Assembly: GCF_027497355.1 (NCBI RefSeq)
Contig: NZ_CP114909.1
Span: 2,728,001 to 2,792,000, forward strand
Direction: 5' to 3'
Length of the DNA: 64,000 nucleotides
Origin: Micromonospora sp. WMMA1947
GTDB taxonomy: Bacteria; Actinomycetota; Actinomycetes; Mycobacteriales; Micromonosporaceae
Within the stretch, counting starts at the first letter, position 1. Every line of letters begins with the position of its first letter. This document shows, in pieces, positions 45,663-55,025 of this stretch. A model generated the notes under the pieces. It searched no databases, was not told the origin of the DNA, and saw only the letters and a program-made list of their open reading frames with translations. A program made the position numbers and the translations under genes.

Positions 45663-47503
45663 CGGGTCACCTCCAGCTTGCCGGCGTTCACGTGGACGAA
45701 GAGGCGCAGCTTGCCCCCACCGGGACCGTCGGCACCGGCGTCGGTGGTTTCCCACTGGCGACCGCCGAGCCCGCCGCTGCGCCGGCCGAAGACCGTGGCG
45801 TCACCGGCGTTCACGTCGGCCACAGTGGTCACGTCGACATTCGGCGGTACGACCACGGTCGCGTTGCCGAGGTTCACGTCGACGGTCACCTGGACGTCCT
45901 GCTTGTCGAAGTCGATCCCGCGCAGGTCGAGCGTCGCGTCACCGAGGTTGTTCTCGTACCGGTTCGCCAGGTCGCGCAGGTCGGTCGGGGCCCAGGTGAC
46001 GTTGCCGTCGATGCCGCGTACCCGGTCGTAGGACTCGGCGACGGTGGCGATGCCGAGCGCCGCGGCGGTCACCAGGCCCAGGGCGATCAGCCAGCGGGCC
46101 CGGCCGAACCAGGTGCCGACGAGCAGGCCGAGGCCGATGGTCGCGAGCACCGCGGCGAAGTAGCCGGCGGCACCGACCGGGAAGACGTCGAGCAGGTCGA
46201 GCATGGCCACCACGCCGAGCGCCAGGAAGATCAGCGAGAACGTGATCGCGCCGAGCGCCGAGCGCTCCTTGGGCCGCTTCGGTGGCCGGGGCGGCCGGAC
46301 CGGTGGCGGGACGGGTGGCTTCGCCGCGTAGGGGCCGTGCGGGGCGAACGGCGGCCGGTAACCGCCGGGCGGCAGCGGTGCGCCCACCGGCGTGGGCGGC
46401 GGCACGGCGCCCGGCTCGCCCGGCCAGGCCGGGTTCCCGCCGTACGCGGGCCAGGCGGCGGTGTCGGCGGCCGGCCCGGTCACGTGCGGCATCGCGACAG
46501 TCGTCGGCTCGGACGGGCCCGGCCGGGTGCCGGACGCGGCCGGCCAGCCCGGCGCCGGCAGCGTCGGGTAGCCGGTACCGGAGGGGCCCGGCTCGCGCTC
46601 CGCGTCGGACGTGGCCGGGTACCCCGGCTCGGACCCGGGCACCGGCGGGTAGCCCGGTTCGGCGGCGGACGCCGGGGACACGGACGCCGGGGGGTAGCCC
46701 GGCTCGGGGCGGCCGGCCGGCGGGTAGCCGGGCTCCGGGTGGGTGGCGGGCAGGCCGCTGGACGGTGCCGCTCCGGGGGGTACCGGCGTGGCCGGCCCGG
46801 CGGGCGTGCCGGTCCACGGCGCCGCGGGGGGAGCCGCGGTCCACGCGCCCGGTGCCGGGGCCTGCGGTGCGGGCCAGGCCACCGGTGGCACCGGACCCGG
46901 CGGGGGACCGTGCGGCGGCGCCTGCTGCGGCGGCCGCTGCCCCGGGCCGCGTTGCTCGCGGTTGAGCAGGAGCGCGCCGCCGATGAGGATCACCGCGCCC
47001 AGCAGGATCGCCCGGAACCCGTCGGTGACGACGTAGGCGAAGCCGAGCGCCACCACGATGCCGAGCACGATCACCGTGATCGGGGACATGCTGGACCGGC
47101 CCCGGCCGAGCATGGCCTCCACCGGCGAGGCGGTGTCGCCCTCGCCGGGGATGATCAGCCAGCCGGCGACGTACACGATGATGCCGATGCCGCCGAAGAA
47201 GCCGAGCACGGCCAGCAGCACGCGCCACAGCACCGGGTCGGTGTTCGTGGCCCGGCCGATGGCGGCGCACACCCCGGCCAGGTAGCGGCCCTCGCGGGGG
47301 CGTACCAGGCCGTACCGGGTGGTGAAGCCGGCGGCGCCGGGCGGTGGGGCGTACCCACCGGGTGGCGGACCGCCGAACGGCGTGCCGCCGCCGGGCGGCG
47401 GGGTCGCCTGGTCGGTGGTGGGCGCCGCTCCCGGCGGGGGCGGCGGCGGGGCGTCCTGTGCTGCCGCCCAGGGGCGGGGCGGACGGGCAGCGTCCTCGTT
47501 CAT
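45659..47503 (-). CDS. PspC and LiaF-like domain membrane protein
   Basis: A 614-residue protein. It begins with a Pro-rich tail, then a PspC domain (about 62-120, RYLAGVCAAIGRATNTDPVLW) and several transmembrane helices. A long Pro/Gly/Tyr-rich region includes repeated EPGYPP units. A second helix cluster (about 435-500) follows. The C-terminal LiaF-like domain (about 505-614) shows DATLDLRGIDFD and NLGNATVVVPPNVDV. LiaF proteins restrain the LiaS kinase in Firmicutes (established knowledge). The divergent kinase-regulator pair at 47680 makes a complete Lia-type locus. Confidence 0.85.
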   Translation of the reverse strand: MNEDAARPPRPWAAAQDAPPPPPPGAAPTTDQATPPPGGGTPFGGPPPGGYAPPPGAAGFTTRYGLVRPREGRYLAGVCAAIGRATNTDPVLWRVLLAVLGFFGGIGIIVYVAGWLIIPGEGDTASPVEAMLGRGRSSMSPITVIVLGIVVALGFAYVVTDGFRAILLGAVILIGGALLLNREQRGPGQRPPQQAPPHGPPPGPVPPVAWPAPQAPAPGAWTAAPPAAPWTGTPAGPATPVPPGAAPSSGLPATHPEPGYPPAGRPEPGYPPASVSPASAAEPGYPPVPGSEPGYPATSDAEREPGPSGTGYPTLPAPGWPAASGTRPGPSEPTTVAMPHVTGPAADTAAWPAYGGNPAWPGEPGAVPPPTPVGAPLPPGGYRPPFAPHGPYAAKPPVPPPVRPPRPPKRPKERSALGAITFSLIFLALGVVAMLDLLDVFPVGAAGYFAAVLATIGLGLLVGTWFGRARWLIALGLVTAAALGIATVAESYDRVRGIDGNVTWAPTDLRDLANRYENNLGDATLDLRGIDFDKQDVQVTVDVNLGNATVVVPPNVDVTTVADVNAGDATVFGRRSGGLGGRQWETTDAGADGPGGGKLRLFVHVNAGKLEVTR

Positions 47504-47679
47504 GCCTTCGATACTGCTGCCCCGGCCGCCCGAGCAGCCTCCGGACCCGACCCTGACCCCACCCTGAGATCCGCCGCCGGTGAAACTCCGGGGCGTCCCC
47601 GTGGTCCGGGGCCTCGCCGCCGTGTGACGATCTGAGCGTCGGTGCCGCCGGCACAACCGCCTCGACCTGGGAGCCTCCG

Positions 47680-48930
47680 ATCAGCAGCACCCCCGCCCCG
47701 CACGCCCCGCGCCTCTACCGGGCCACCGACCACCGGCTGGCCGCCGGGGTGGCCGCGGGCATCGCCGAGCACCTGGGCATCCCGGTGCTGCGGGTACGCG
47801 TGGCGTTCATGGTGCTGCTCGGGCTGAGCGGGCTCGGGCTGCTGCTCTACGCCGCCTTCTGGGCGGTGGTCCCGCCCCGCCCCGGCGACACCGCCGTCCC
47901 GCCCCGTCGCGACCTCGCCCAGCTGCTGCCGTTCGTGGTGATCGGGCTCGGTGTGCTGCTGCTCCAGGTGGTCGCGTTCAACTCGGTGGGCGCGGCCGGC
48001 ACCGCCGGCTGGCTGGTGGCGATCATCGCGGTCGGCGCCGGCGTCATCTGGCACCAGTCCGGCCCGGAACGCCGCCGGCAGTGGGGTGACTCGGCGGTGC
48101 CCTGGCTGGGCGCGGTGGTGGAGGAGAGCGACAGGCGCGCGTTTGTGCTGCGCTTCATCGGCGGCGGCGTACTCGTCGCGGTGGGCATCATCGGCGTGGC
48201 GGCCGTCTACTCGCCGGCGCAGAACTTCGACGCGGTGCTCAACGGCGTGATCTTCGCGCTGGTCGGGCTGGCCGGCGTGGGTGTGGTGACCGGTCCGGTG
48301 CTCTGGCGCACCTGGAACCAGCTCCGCTCGGAGCGGGAGGGCCGCATCCGTGAGCAGGAGCGCGCCGAACTGGCCGCGATGGTGCACGACCAGGTGCTGC
48401 ACACGCTGGCCCTGATCCAGCGCAACGCCAGCGACGTCAAGACCGTCCAGCGGCTGGCCCGGGGTCAGGAGCGTTCGCTGCGCAACTGGCTCTACAAGCC
48501 GGCCGCGTCGCCCACGGAGCGCTTCGCCGCGGCCCTGGAGCAGGCCGCCGCCGAGGTCGAGGACACGTTCGCCATCACCGTCGAGGTGGTCGTGGTCGGC
48601 GATCGGGAGACCGACGAACGGGTGGGCGCGATCGTGGCCGCAGGCCGGGAGGCCCTGGTCAACGCGGCCCGGCACGCCGGCGTGCAGACCGTGTCGCTGT
48701 ACGCCGAGGTGGAGCCGGAGCAGGTGAGCGTGTTCGTCCGGGACCGGGGCAAGGGCTTCGACCCGGATACGGTGGAGAATCACCGGCACGGCGTCCGGGG
48801 CTCGATCATCGGACGGATGAAACGGCACGGCGGCCGGGCGGAGATCCGGTCCGAGCCTGGGGAAGGGACCGAGGTCCGGCTGATCCTGCCGATCAGCGGC
48901 TCCGGATCCACGGCGGAAAGGGACAAGTGA
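47680..48930 (+). CDS. PspC-domain sensor histidine kinase (LiaS/NarL-type)
   Basis: About 416 residues: PspC domain (LYRATDHRLAAGVAAGIAEHL), four or more transmembrane helices, then a HisKA_3-type dimerisation domain with His236 in MVHDQVLHTLAL and an ATPase domain (EALVNAARHAG, RDRGKGFD). The conserved PspC start lies upstream of the first canonical start codon in frame (GTG 47749). The only codon suited by spacing is ATC at 47680, 6 nt after GGGAG, so I place the start there. A stop-free frame continues further upstream without any ATG, GTG or TTG. The gene is coupled to the response regulator one base downstream. Confidence 0.82.
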   Translation: MSSTPAPHAPRLYRATDHRLAAGVAAGIAEHLGIPVLRVRVAFMVLLGLSGLGLLLYAAFWAVVPPRPGDTAVPPRRDLAQLLPFVVIGLGVLLLQVVAFNSVGAAGTAGWLVAIIAVGAGVIWHQSGPERRRQWGDSAVPWLGAVVEESDRRAFVLRFIGGGVLVAVGIIGVAAVYSPAQNFDAVLNGVIFALVGLAGVGVVTGPVLWRTWNQLRSEREGRIREQERAELAAMVHDQVLHTLALIQRNASDVKTVQRLARGQERSLRNWLYKPAASPTERFAAALEQAAAEVEDTFAITVEVVVVGDRETDERVGAIVAAGREALVNAARHAGVQTVSLYAEVEPEQVSVFVRDRGKGFDPDTVENHRHGVRGSIIGRMKRHGGRAEIRSEPGEGTEVRLILPISGSGSTAERDK

Positions 48931-48931
48931 C

Positions 48932-49609
48932 ATGTCCGAGCAGGAACCGGTCGAGGGTACGGCGCCGCGCGGGCCGCTGCGGGTGTTCCTCGTCGACGAC
49001 CACGCGATGTTCCGGGCCGGCGTCCGCGCCGAGCTGGGGGCGCGCGTGGAGGTGGTCGGTGAGGCCAGCTCGGTGGCCGAGGCGGTGACCCGGATCGCCG
49101 CCACCGCGCCGGACGTGGTCCTGCTCGACGTGCACATGCCCGACGGCGGTGGCCGCGCGGTGCTGGAGGCGATGCGGCGTACCCACCCGCAGGTGCGGTT
49201 CCTGGCGCTGAGCGTCTCCGACGCCGCCGAGGACGTGATCGGCCTGATCCGCGCCGGCGCGCGGGGGTACGTCACGAAGACGATCTCGCCGGAGGAGCTG
49301 ACCGACGCGATCCGGCGGGTGGCCGACGGCGACGCGGTGTTCAGCCCGCGGCTGGCCGGGTTCGTGCTCGACGCGTTCGCCTCCCGGCCGGACGCGCCGG
49401 TGGCCGACCCCGAGCTGGACCAGCTCACCAACCGCGAGCGCGAGGTGCTGCGGCTGCTCGCCCGGGGGTACGCGTACAAGGAGATCGCCAAGGAGCTCTA
49501 CATCTCGATCAAGACGGTCGAGACGCACGTCTCCAACGTGTTGCGCAAGCTCCAGATGTCGAACCGGTACGAGCTCTCCCGCTGGGCCGCCGACCGCCGC
49601 CTGGTCTAG
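48932..49609 (+). CDS. NarL/LuxR-family response regulator (Lia-type)
   Basis: A 225-residue response regulator. The receiver has VFLVDDHAMFRAG, phosphoacceptor Asp in VVLLDVHMPDG, conserved Ser/Thr (LALSVSD) and Lys (GYVTKTIS). The C-terminal HTH includes LTNREREVLRLLARGYAYKE and KTVETHVSNVLRKLQ. It starts at an ATG one base after the kinase stop, so the pair is co-translated. It probably activates the divergent LiaF-like operon. Confidence 0.93.
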   Translation: MSEQEPVEGTAPRGPLRVFLVDDHAMFRAGVRAELGARVEVVGEASSVAEAVTRIAATAPDVVLLDVHMPDGGGRAVLEAMRRTHPQVRFLALSVSDAAEDVIGLIRAGARGYVTKTISPEELTDAIRRVADGDAVFSPRLAGFVLDAFASRPDAPVADPELDQLTNREREVLRLLARGYAYKEIAKELYISIKTVETHVSNVLRKLQMSNRYELSRWAADRRLV

Positions 49610-49622
49610 AAATCCCACGTCC

Positions 49623-49661
49623 GCCCGGGGGCGGGGCCTCGGCGGCCTCGTACCCCCGGGC
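49623..49661 (+). terminator. Terminator after the response regulator
   Basis: GCCCGGGGG (49623-49631) pairs with CCCCCGGGC (49653-49661) around a 21-nt loop. Confidence 0.6.
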
Positions 49662-50195
49662 GCCTCTGTCGCCCGCTCAGTCGGTGTGGCATCATCCGGA
49701 CGGACAGAAAACGCGACAGTCGCGCGTCCGTGGGAGTCGCCCAGGCCGGCGCGGTGAACGTCACAACCCTCCCTGCCGCAGGGATGCTTGTCGACCTTTC
49801 TATGCCCGTCTTGCCTGTTCAGGGCCCTATCGTCCGTACGCTTTGTGATCTTTTCTCAAGTATCGGCAACGTGGCGAGCAACTAACGGCTTGATAACGGC
49901 ACCTTCACGGAAAGGGCCGGTTGGTGTCACAGTGGCAGCACCTCACCCCCCGGTGTGAGGCATCTCGTCGGGCCTGCCGACCACGTGACGCCGCCATCAG
50001 CGCCGCCGCGTGGCCGACGGCCCTGCGCGATGTCTCGTCCAGGGTGTGGCGCCCGGCGGATCGGTACCCCTGGGGTGTCCCGAATTCCTCTGCGGTAAAC
50101 CGGCTTCCTGCGGCTCGGGTCGCCGGTGGTGTCACCCCCAAAGACGTGCGTGAAACTCACGACGGAACCAGGTTAGAAAGAGGAGGCCCCTCGGA
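49662..50195 (+). other. Non-coding region upstream of the peptide transporter operon
   Basis: A 534-bp stretch with no convincing gene. It is less GC-rich around 49840-49900. TACGCT at 49837-49842 could be a -10 element. A small CCTCAC/GTGAGG hairpin lies near 49940-49960. The SD for the next gene (AGAGGAGG) is at its end. The long leader could hold further regulation, but I cannot assign any. Confidence 0.4.
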
Positions 50196-51839
50196 ATGAG
50201 AGTCTCGAAGCGGGCGAGCGGCGCGCTCGCGGTGGGCGCGGCATTCGCGCTCGTCGCGTCCGGCTGCTCCAGCGGGAACAACGACGGTGGCGACGCCGGC
50301 GCCAGCTCGGACGGCGCCATCGTCATCGACGGCACCCAGCCGGAGAACCCCCTGGTTCCGGCGAACACCACCGAGACCGGTGGCGGCGCGATCATCGACT
50401 GGATGTGGAGCGGTCTGGTCGAGTACCCCAACAACGGTGGGGCGCCGCAGAACCTTCTCGCCGAGTCGATCGACACGAGCGACTCGAAGGTCTTCAAGAT
50501 CAAGATCAAGCAGAACACCAAGTTCCACGACGGCACCACCGTCAAGGCCGAGAGCTTCGTCAAGGCCTGGAACTGGGCGGCGTACGGCCCGAACGGCGCG
50601 CAGAACGCCTCCTTCTTCTCCGACATCCAGGGCTTCGACGAGGTCTACACCGAGGACCCGGACGGCCCGGAGGGCCCGCAGAAGGCTCCGGAGCCGAAGG
50701 CCAAGGAGATGTCCGGCCTGAAGGTCGTCGACGAGTGGAACTTCGAGGTCACGCTCACCGCGCCGACCGCCGTGTTCCCGACCAAGCTCGGCTACAGCGC
50801 CTTCGTGCCGCTGCCGGACGCGTTCTTCTCGTCCGACCCGGCGACGTTCGGCAAGAAGCCGATCGGTAACGGCCCGGTCAAGCTCGTCTCCTGGCAGGAC
50901 GACGTCGAGATCAAGCTGACCCGCTTCGACGACTACAGCCTGCGCGACAAGATGAAGATCAAGGACGTCACCGTCAAGATCTACCAGGACGACACGGCGG
51001 CGTACAACGACCTGCTCGCCGGCAACCTGGACTTCCAGCAGCAGGTTCCGGTCTCCGCGCTGGCCGGTGAGAAGTGGAAGACCGACCTGGGCGAGCGGGC
51101 CATGGCCTCGACCACCCCGTCGACCGGCATCATCGCCTTCCCGATCTACGACAAGCGCTTCCAGAACCCGAAGCTGCGCAAGGCGATCTCGCTGTCCATC
51201 GACCGGCAGTCGATCACCGACAAGATCTTCTTCGGTACCCGCAAGCCGGCCGACAGCTGGGCCAACCCGCTGACCCCGGGCGCCGAGCCGGGCAACTGCA
51301 CCGCCTGCAAGTTCGACGTGGAAGAGGCCAAGAAGCTCCTCGCCGAGGCCGGTGGCTTCCAGGGCAAGCTGACCCTGTCGTACAACGCGGACGCCAGCCA
51401 CAAGGAGTGGATGGAGGCCGTCGCCCAGCAGATCAAGACCAACCTGGGCATCGACGCGGTCGCCGTCGGCGTGCCGACCTTCGCGGTCTTCCGCGCCAAC
51501 ATCAACGCCTACAAGATGACCGGCGCGTACCGGGCCGGCTGGCAGCAGGACTACCCGGACGTCGAGAACTGGATCAACCCGCTCTACGTCACCGGTGGTT
51601 CCTCGAACGACGGCAAGTACAGCAACTCGCAGGTGGACGCCCTCGCCAAGGAGGCCACCGCGGCCCCCAGCATCGAGGAGGCCCACAAGAAGTTCGCTGA
51701 GGCCGTCAAGATCATCGACCAGGAAGTCCCGTCGATGCCGATCTACTTCGGTGGCCAGCAGTCCGGCCACTCGGAGAAGATCAAGAAGCTCGAGCTGACC
51801 AACGTCGGCGAGCTCGACATCACCTCGGTCGAGCTCTGA
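50196..51839 (+). CDS. Oligopeptide ABC transporter substrate-binding lipoprotein
   Basis: A 547-residue solute-binding protein of the SBP_bac_5 family. The lipobox is LVASGCSSG, followed by a Gly/Ser/Asp linker. The fold shows DGTTVKAESFVKAWNWAAYGP and PIGNGPVKLVSW, typical OppA-type segments, and a late QQDYPDVENWINPLY. It binds peptides outside the cell and delivers them to the permeases encoded downstream. The SD (GAGGAGG) precedes the ATG. A strong hairpin follows the stop. Confidence 0.92.
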   Translation: MRVSKRASGALAVGAAFALVASGCSSGNNDGGDAGASSDGAIVIDGTQPENPLVPANTTETGGGAIIDWMWSGLVEYPNNGGAPQNLLAESIDTSDSKVFKIKIKQNTKFHDGTTVKAESFVKAWNWAAYGPNGAQNASFFSDIQGFDEVYTEDPDGPEGPQKAPEPKAKEMSGLKVVDEWNFEVTLTAPTAVFPTKLGYSAFVPLPDAFFSSDPATFGKKPIGNGPVKLVSWQDDVEIKLTRFDDYSLRDKMKIKDVTVKIYQDDTAAYNDLLAGNLDFQQQVPVSALAGEKWKTDLGERAMASTTPSTGIIAFPIYDKRFQNPKLRKAISLSIDRQSITDKIFFGTRKPADSWANPLTPGAEPGNCTACKFDVEEAKKLLAEAGGFQGKLTLSYNADASHKEWMEAVAQQIKTNLGIDAVAVGVPTFAVFRANINAYKMTGAYRAGWQQDYPDVENWINPLYVTGGSSNDGKYSNSQVDALAKEATAAPSIEEAHKKFAEAVKIIDQEVPSMPIYFGGQQSGHSEKIKKLELTNVGELDITSVEL

Positions 51840-51853
51840 TCCGAACGCTCTGA

Positions 51854-51893
51854 CCCCGGGTCGGGCTCGCCTACCGGTGAGCCCGACCCGGGG
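51854..51893 (+). terminator. Intercistronic hairpin after the peptide-binding protein gene
   Basis: A 15-bp perfect stem (51854-51868 with 51879-51893) and a 10-nt loop. The operon continues beyond it, so it probably tunes expression of the transporter genes relative to the binding protein. Confidence 0.75.
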
Positions 51894-51985
51894 CCGTTCC
51901 GCGAGGGGGTGTACAACGAACCCCTCGCAACGTTGTCGCCGCCGCGCCGGCCCGCCCCGGCGCTCCCTGTCTGGAGGACCACCCC

Positions 51986-52912
51986 ATGGGCCGTTATCTC
52001 TTGAGACGGCTGCTGCAACTCGTACCGGTGTTCATCGGCACGACGTTCCTGATCTACTGGCTCGTCTGGTCCGTGCCCGGTGACCCCTTCGCCGGCAAGT
52101 GCGGCGACCGCGGTTGCCCGCCCAACTACCGGGCCATGATGACCGAGAAGTACAACCTCGACGAGTCGATCTGGGTGCAGTACGCGAGCTACATGAAGAA
52201 CCTTCTGCAGGGTGACTTCGGTATCACGTTCGGCGGTCGCGAGATCAGCGACATCATCGCCACGTCGTACCCGAACACCCTGAAGCTGGCGGTGGTCGCC
52301 CTCGCCATCGAGGCGGTGATCGGTCTCGGCGCCGGCATTCTCACCGGCCTGCGGCGCAACGGATTCCTGGACAATCTGGTCCTGGTCTCCACCCTCTTCC
52401 TGATCGCCCTTCCGGTCTTCGTCATCGGCTTCGTGCTGCAGTGGCTGCTCGGCGTCAAGTGGGGCATCATCAACCCGACCGTGTCCAACGAGATGCGGTT
52501 CAGTGAACTGATCGTGCCGGGCTTCGTGCTCGGAAGCGCATCGATGGCGTACATCGCCCGGGTGGCGCGTACGAGCATCGCCGAGAACCGGCGTGCCGAC
52601 TACGTCCGTACCGCGATCGCCAAGGGCCTCCCGATGCGCCGCGTGGTCGGCGTGCACCTGCTCCGCAACTCGCTCATCCCGGTGGTCACCCTGCTCGGTA
52701 CCGACCTCGGCGCGCTGATGGGTGGCGCGATCGTGACGGAGGGCATCTTCGGCATCAACGGCATCGGCCGGCAGGTGCTCCGCTCGATCGTCACCAAGGA
52801 GAGCGCTACCGTTGTCGGCATCGTGGTGGTGCTGGTGCTCGTCTATCTCGTGATGAACCTGGTGGTCGACCTGCTCTACGCCGCCCTCGACCCGAGGATC
52901 CGCTATGAGTGA
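51986..52912 (+). CDS. Oligopeptide ABC transporter permease (OppB/DppB type)
   Basis: A 308-residue inner-membrane permease with six transmembrane helices. It begins MGRYLLRRLLQLVPVFIGTTF, the usual DppB N-terminus, and contains the EAA loop (DYVRTAIAKGLPMRRVVGVHL) that contacts the ATPase, followed by EGIFGINGIGR. The SD GGAGG precedes the ATG. The stop overlaps a 28-codon ORF that bridges to the second permease. Confidence 0.93.
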   Translation: MGRYLLRRLLQLVPVFIGTTFLIYWLVWSVPGDPFAGKCGDRGCPPNYRAMMTEKYNLDESIWVQYASYMKNLLQGDFGITFGGREISDIIATSYPNTLKLAVVALAIEAVIGLGAGILTGLRRNGFLDNLVLVSTLFLIALPVFVIGFVLQWLLGVKWGIINPTVSNEMRFSELIVPGFVLGSASMAYIARVARTSIAENRRADYVRTAIAKGLPMRRVVGVHLLRNSLIPVVTLLGTDLGALMGGAIVTEGIFGINGIGRQVLRSIVTKESATVVGIVVVLVLVYLVMNLVVDLLYAALDPRIRYE

Positions 52913-52991
52913 CCGCCGCAGCGAACGAATCGTCCCAGCAGTCTGCGCGGGCAACCACGCCCGCGCCGAGCGCAACGAGGTGCGGGCATGA
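52905..52991 (+). CDS. Possible 28-residue bridging ORF
   Basis: The frame opens with ATGAGTGACC, overlapping the first permease's stop. It ends in an ATGA overlap with the second permease's start, filling the gap exactly. The product would be MSDRRSERIVPAVCAGNHAR plus eight residues. The same ATGAGTGACC sequence begins the second permease gene, 83 bp away. It may be a translational coupler, a remnant of a duplication, or part of a dispersed element. Confidence 0.35.
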   Translation: MSDRRSERIVPAVCAGNHARAERNEVRA

Positions 52992-53971
52992 GTGACCCGA
53001 ATACCGCGTCGATCGTGACGACGCCGCCCGCGACCATGCCCACCCAGGCCGGTTCGGGCGCTCCCACCAACGCCGGCCTGCCGGAGAGCGCGAAGCAGCA
53101 GAAGCCGCGTGGTCTGCTCGGCGACGCCTGGATCGACCTGCGCCGCAAGCCCTTGTTCTGGATCTCGGCGACGATCATCGTGGTGTTCCTCGTGATGGCG
53201 GCCTTCCCCTGGCTGTTCACCTCCGGCGACGCGGTCAACGGCACGCTGGAGCGCAGCCGGGTCGAGCCGTCCTCCTCCGCGTGGTTCGGCTACGACGTGC
53301 AGGGCCGCGACGTCTACGCCCGGGTCATCTACGGCGCCCGCGCCTCGATCGTGGTCGCGGTGGTCTCCACCTTCCTGACGCTGCTGGTCGGCGGCACGAT
53401 GGGCATCATCGCCGGCTACCGCGGCGGCTGGGTGGACGCGCTGCTCTCCCGCATCGCGGACATCTTCTTCGGCCTGCCGTTCGTGCTCGGCTCGATCGTC
53501 ATCCTGACCACGTTCAACGGGTCCGGCACCGACAACGGCGAGTGGACGATCATGGGGCTGGTCATCCTGTCCCTGAGCGTGCTGAGCTGGCCGGTCGTGA
53601 TGCGGCTGATGCGCTCCTCGGTGCTCGCCACCAAGGAGGCCGACTACATCGTGGCGGCCCGCGCGCTCGGCGCCGGCACCGGCCGGATCATCCTCAAGCA
53701 CCTGCTGCCGAACTGCCTGGCCCCGCTGCTGGTCTACGGCACGATCATGGTCGGTTCGTTCATCGGCGCGGAGGCCACGCTCTCGTTCCTGGGCATCGGC
53801 CTGAAGAGCCCGGTCGTCTCCTGGGGCATCATGATCAGCGAGGCGCAGAACTACATCCGGGTCTCGCCGTACCTGCTGTTCTTCCCCGCCGCGTTCCTCG
53901 TCGCCGCCGTGCTGAGCTTCGTCATGCTCGGTGAGGCGGTCCGCGAGGCCCTCGACCCGAAGCTCCGTTAG
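52988..53971 (+). CDS. Oligopeptide ABC transporter permease (OppC/DppC type)
   Basis: A 327-residue permease. An N-terminal cytoplasmic region of about 50 residues precedes six transmembrane helices. The EAA loop reads EADYIVAARALGAGTGRIILKHLLPN, typical of DppC. GVFLG-type periplasmic motifs and the terminal EAVREALDPKLR also fit. It pairs with the preceding permease to form the translocation path. Confidence 0.93.
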   Translation: MSDPNTASIVTTPPATMPTQAGSGAPTNAGLPESAKQQKPRGLLGDAWIDLRRKPLFWISATIIVVFLVMAAFPWLFTSGDAVNGTLERSRVEPSSSAWFGYDVQGRDVYARVIYGARASIVVAVVSTFLTLLVGGTMGIIAGYRGGWVDALLSRIADIFFGLPFVLGSIVILTTFNGSGTDNGEWTIMGLVILSLSVLSWPVVMRLMRSSVLATKEADYIVAARALGAGTGRIILKHLLPNCLAPLLVYGTIMVGSFIGAEATLSFLGIGLKSPVVSWGIMISEAQNYIRVSPYLLFFPAAFLVAAVLSFVMLGEAVREALDPKLR

Positions 53972-53981
53972 GGGAACTGAG

Positions 53982-55025
53982 TTGTCCGACATTCTCGTGT
54001 CCGAGCAGTCCGCCCCGGGCGCCGACGGATCCGGCCGCCCCTCGGGCCGCCTGCTCGAGGTCGACGACCTTCGGGTGGAGTTCCGCACCCGGGACGGCGT
54101 CGCCAAGGTCATCAACGGGGTCACGTACCACGTCGACGCGGGGGAGACCCTCGCCGTGCTCGGCGAGTCCGGCTCCGGCAAGAGCGTCACCGCGCAGACC
54201 ATCATGGGCATCCTGGACACCCCGCCCGGGTTCGTCACCGGCGGGCAGGTCCGCTTCCACGGCAAGGACATGCTCACCATGTCCGCGGAGCAGCGGCGGC
54301 GGATCCGGGGCGAGGGCATCGCCATGATCTTCCAGGACTCGCTCTCCGCCCTCAACCCGGTTTTCACAGTCGGCTTCCAGATCGCCGAGCAGTTCCGCGT
54401 CCGGCGCGGCATGAGCCGCTCGGACGCCAAGAAGCGCGCGATCGAGATGCTCGACCAGGTGAAGATCCCCAACGCCAAGGGGCGGTTCAGCAACTACCCG
54501 CACCAGTTCTCCGGCGGTATGCGGCAGCGCGCCATGATCGCCATGTCGCTGGCGCTGGACCCCGAGGTGCTGATCGCAGACGAGCCGACCACCGCGCTGG
54601 ACGTGACCGTGCAGGCCCAGATCATGGACCTGCTCGGCGAACTCCAGCGGGAGCGGCAGATGGGCATGATCCTGATCACCCACGACCTCGGCGTGGTCGC
54701 CGACGTCGCGGACCGGATCGCGGTCATGTACGCCGGCCGGATCGTCGAGGAAGCCGACGTCTACGACCTGTACCGCAAGCCGGGGCACCCGTACACGCTC
54801 GGCCTGCTCAACTCGATCCCGCGGATGGACGAGAAGGGGCAGGAGCTCCGCACCATCAAGGGCCTCCCGCCGAACCTGATGAACATCCCGCCGGGCTGCG
54901 CGTTCAACCCGCGGTGCCCGATGGCGCAGCCGGTCTGCCGGGAGAAGGTCCCGCCGCTGCTGCAACTGGGCAACGGCCGGGCCAGCGCCTGCCACTTCGC
55001 CGAGGAGCTGGTGAACCGTGACTGA
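53982..55025 (+). CDS. Oligopeptide ABC transporter ATP-binding protein (DppD type)
   Basis: A 347-residue ATPase with Walker [10 protein letters not shown], signature FSGGMRQR, Walker B VLIADEP and switch His in ITHDLG. A C-terminal cysteine-containing segment ([16 protein letters not shown]) is typical of the oligopeptide ATPases. I choose TTG at 53982 because AGGGG lies 7 nt upstream; GTG at 53997 is an alternative. The frame extends upstream into the permease gene. The stop overlaps the next start by 8 bp. Confidence 0.9.
   Translation: MSDILVSEQSAPGADGSGRPSGRLLEVDDLRVEFRTRDGVAKVINGVTYHVDAGETLAVLGESGSGKSVTAQTIMGILDTPPGFVTGGQVRFHGKDMLTMSAEQRRRIRGEGIAMIFQDSLSALNPVFTVGFQIAEQFRVRRGMSRSDAKKRAIEMLDQVKIPNAKGRFSNYPHQFSGGMRQRAMIAMSLALDPEVLIADEPTTALDVTVQAQIMDLLGELQRERQMGMILITHDLGVVADVADRIAVMYAGRIVEEADVYDLYRKPGHPYTLGLLNSIPRMDEKGQELRTIKGLPPNLMNIPPGCAFNPRCPMAQPVCREKVPPLLQLGNGRASACHFAEELVNRD

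Noticed and set aside
46400..46760. EPGYPP-coding repeats as a possible CRISPR or tandem DNA repeat
   Set aside because: Units are irregular in length and explained by a low-complexity Pro/Gly/Tyr linker in the LiaF-like protein.
49921..49965. C-rich hairpin resembling part of a 6C RNA
   Set aside because: Only one hairpin with a run of cytosines is present; the class needs two, and no terminator follows.
51743..54493. A 916-codon antisense frame across the peptide transporter
   Set aside because: Shadow of conserved permease and ATPase genes; no domain, no start signals.
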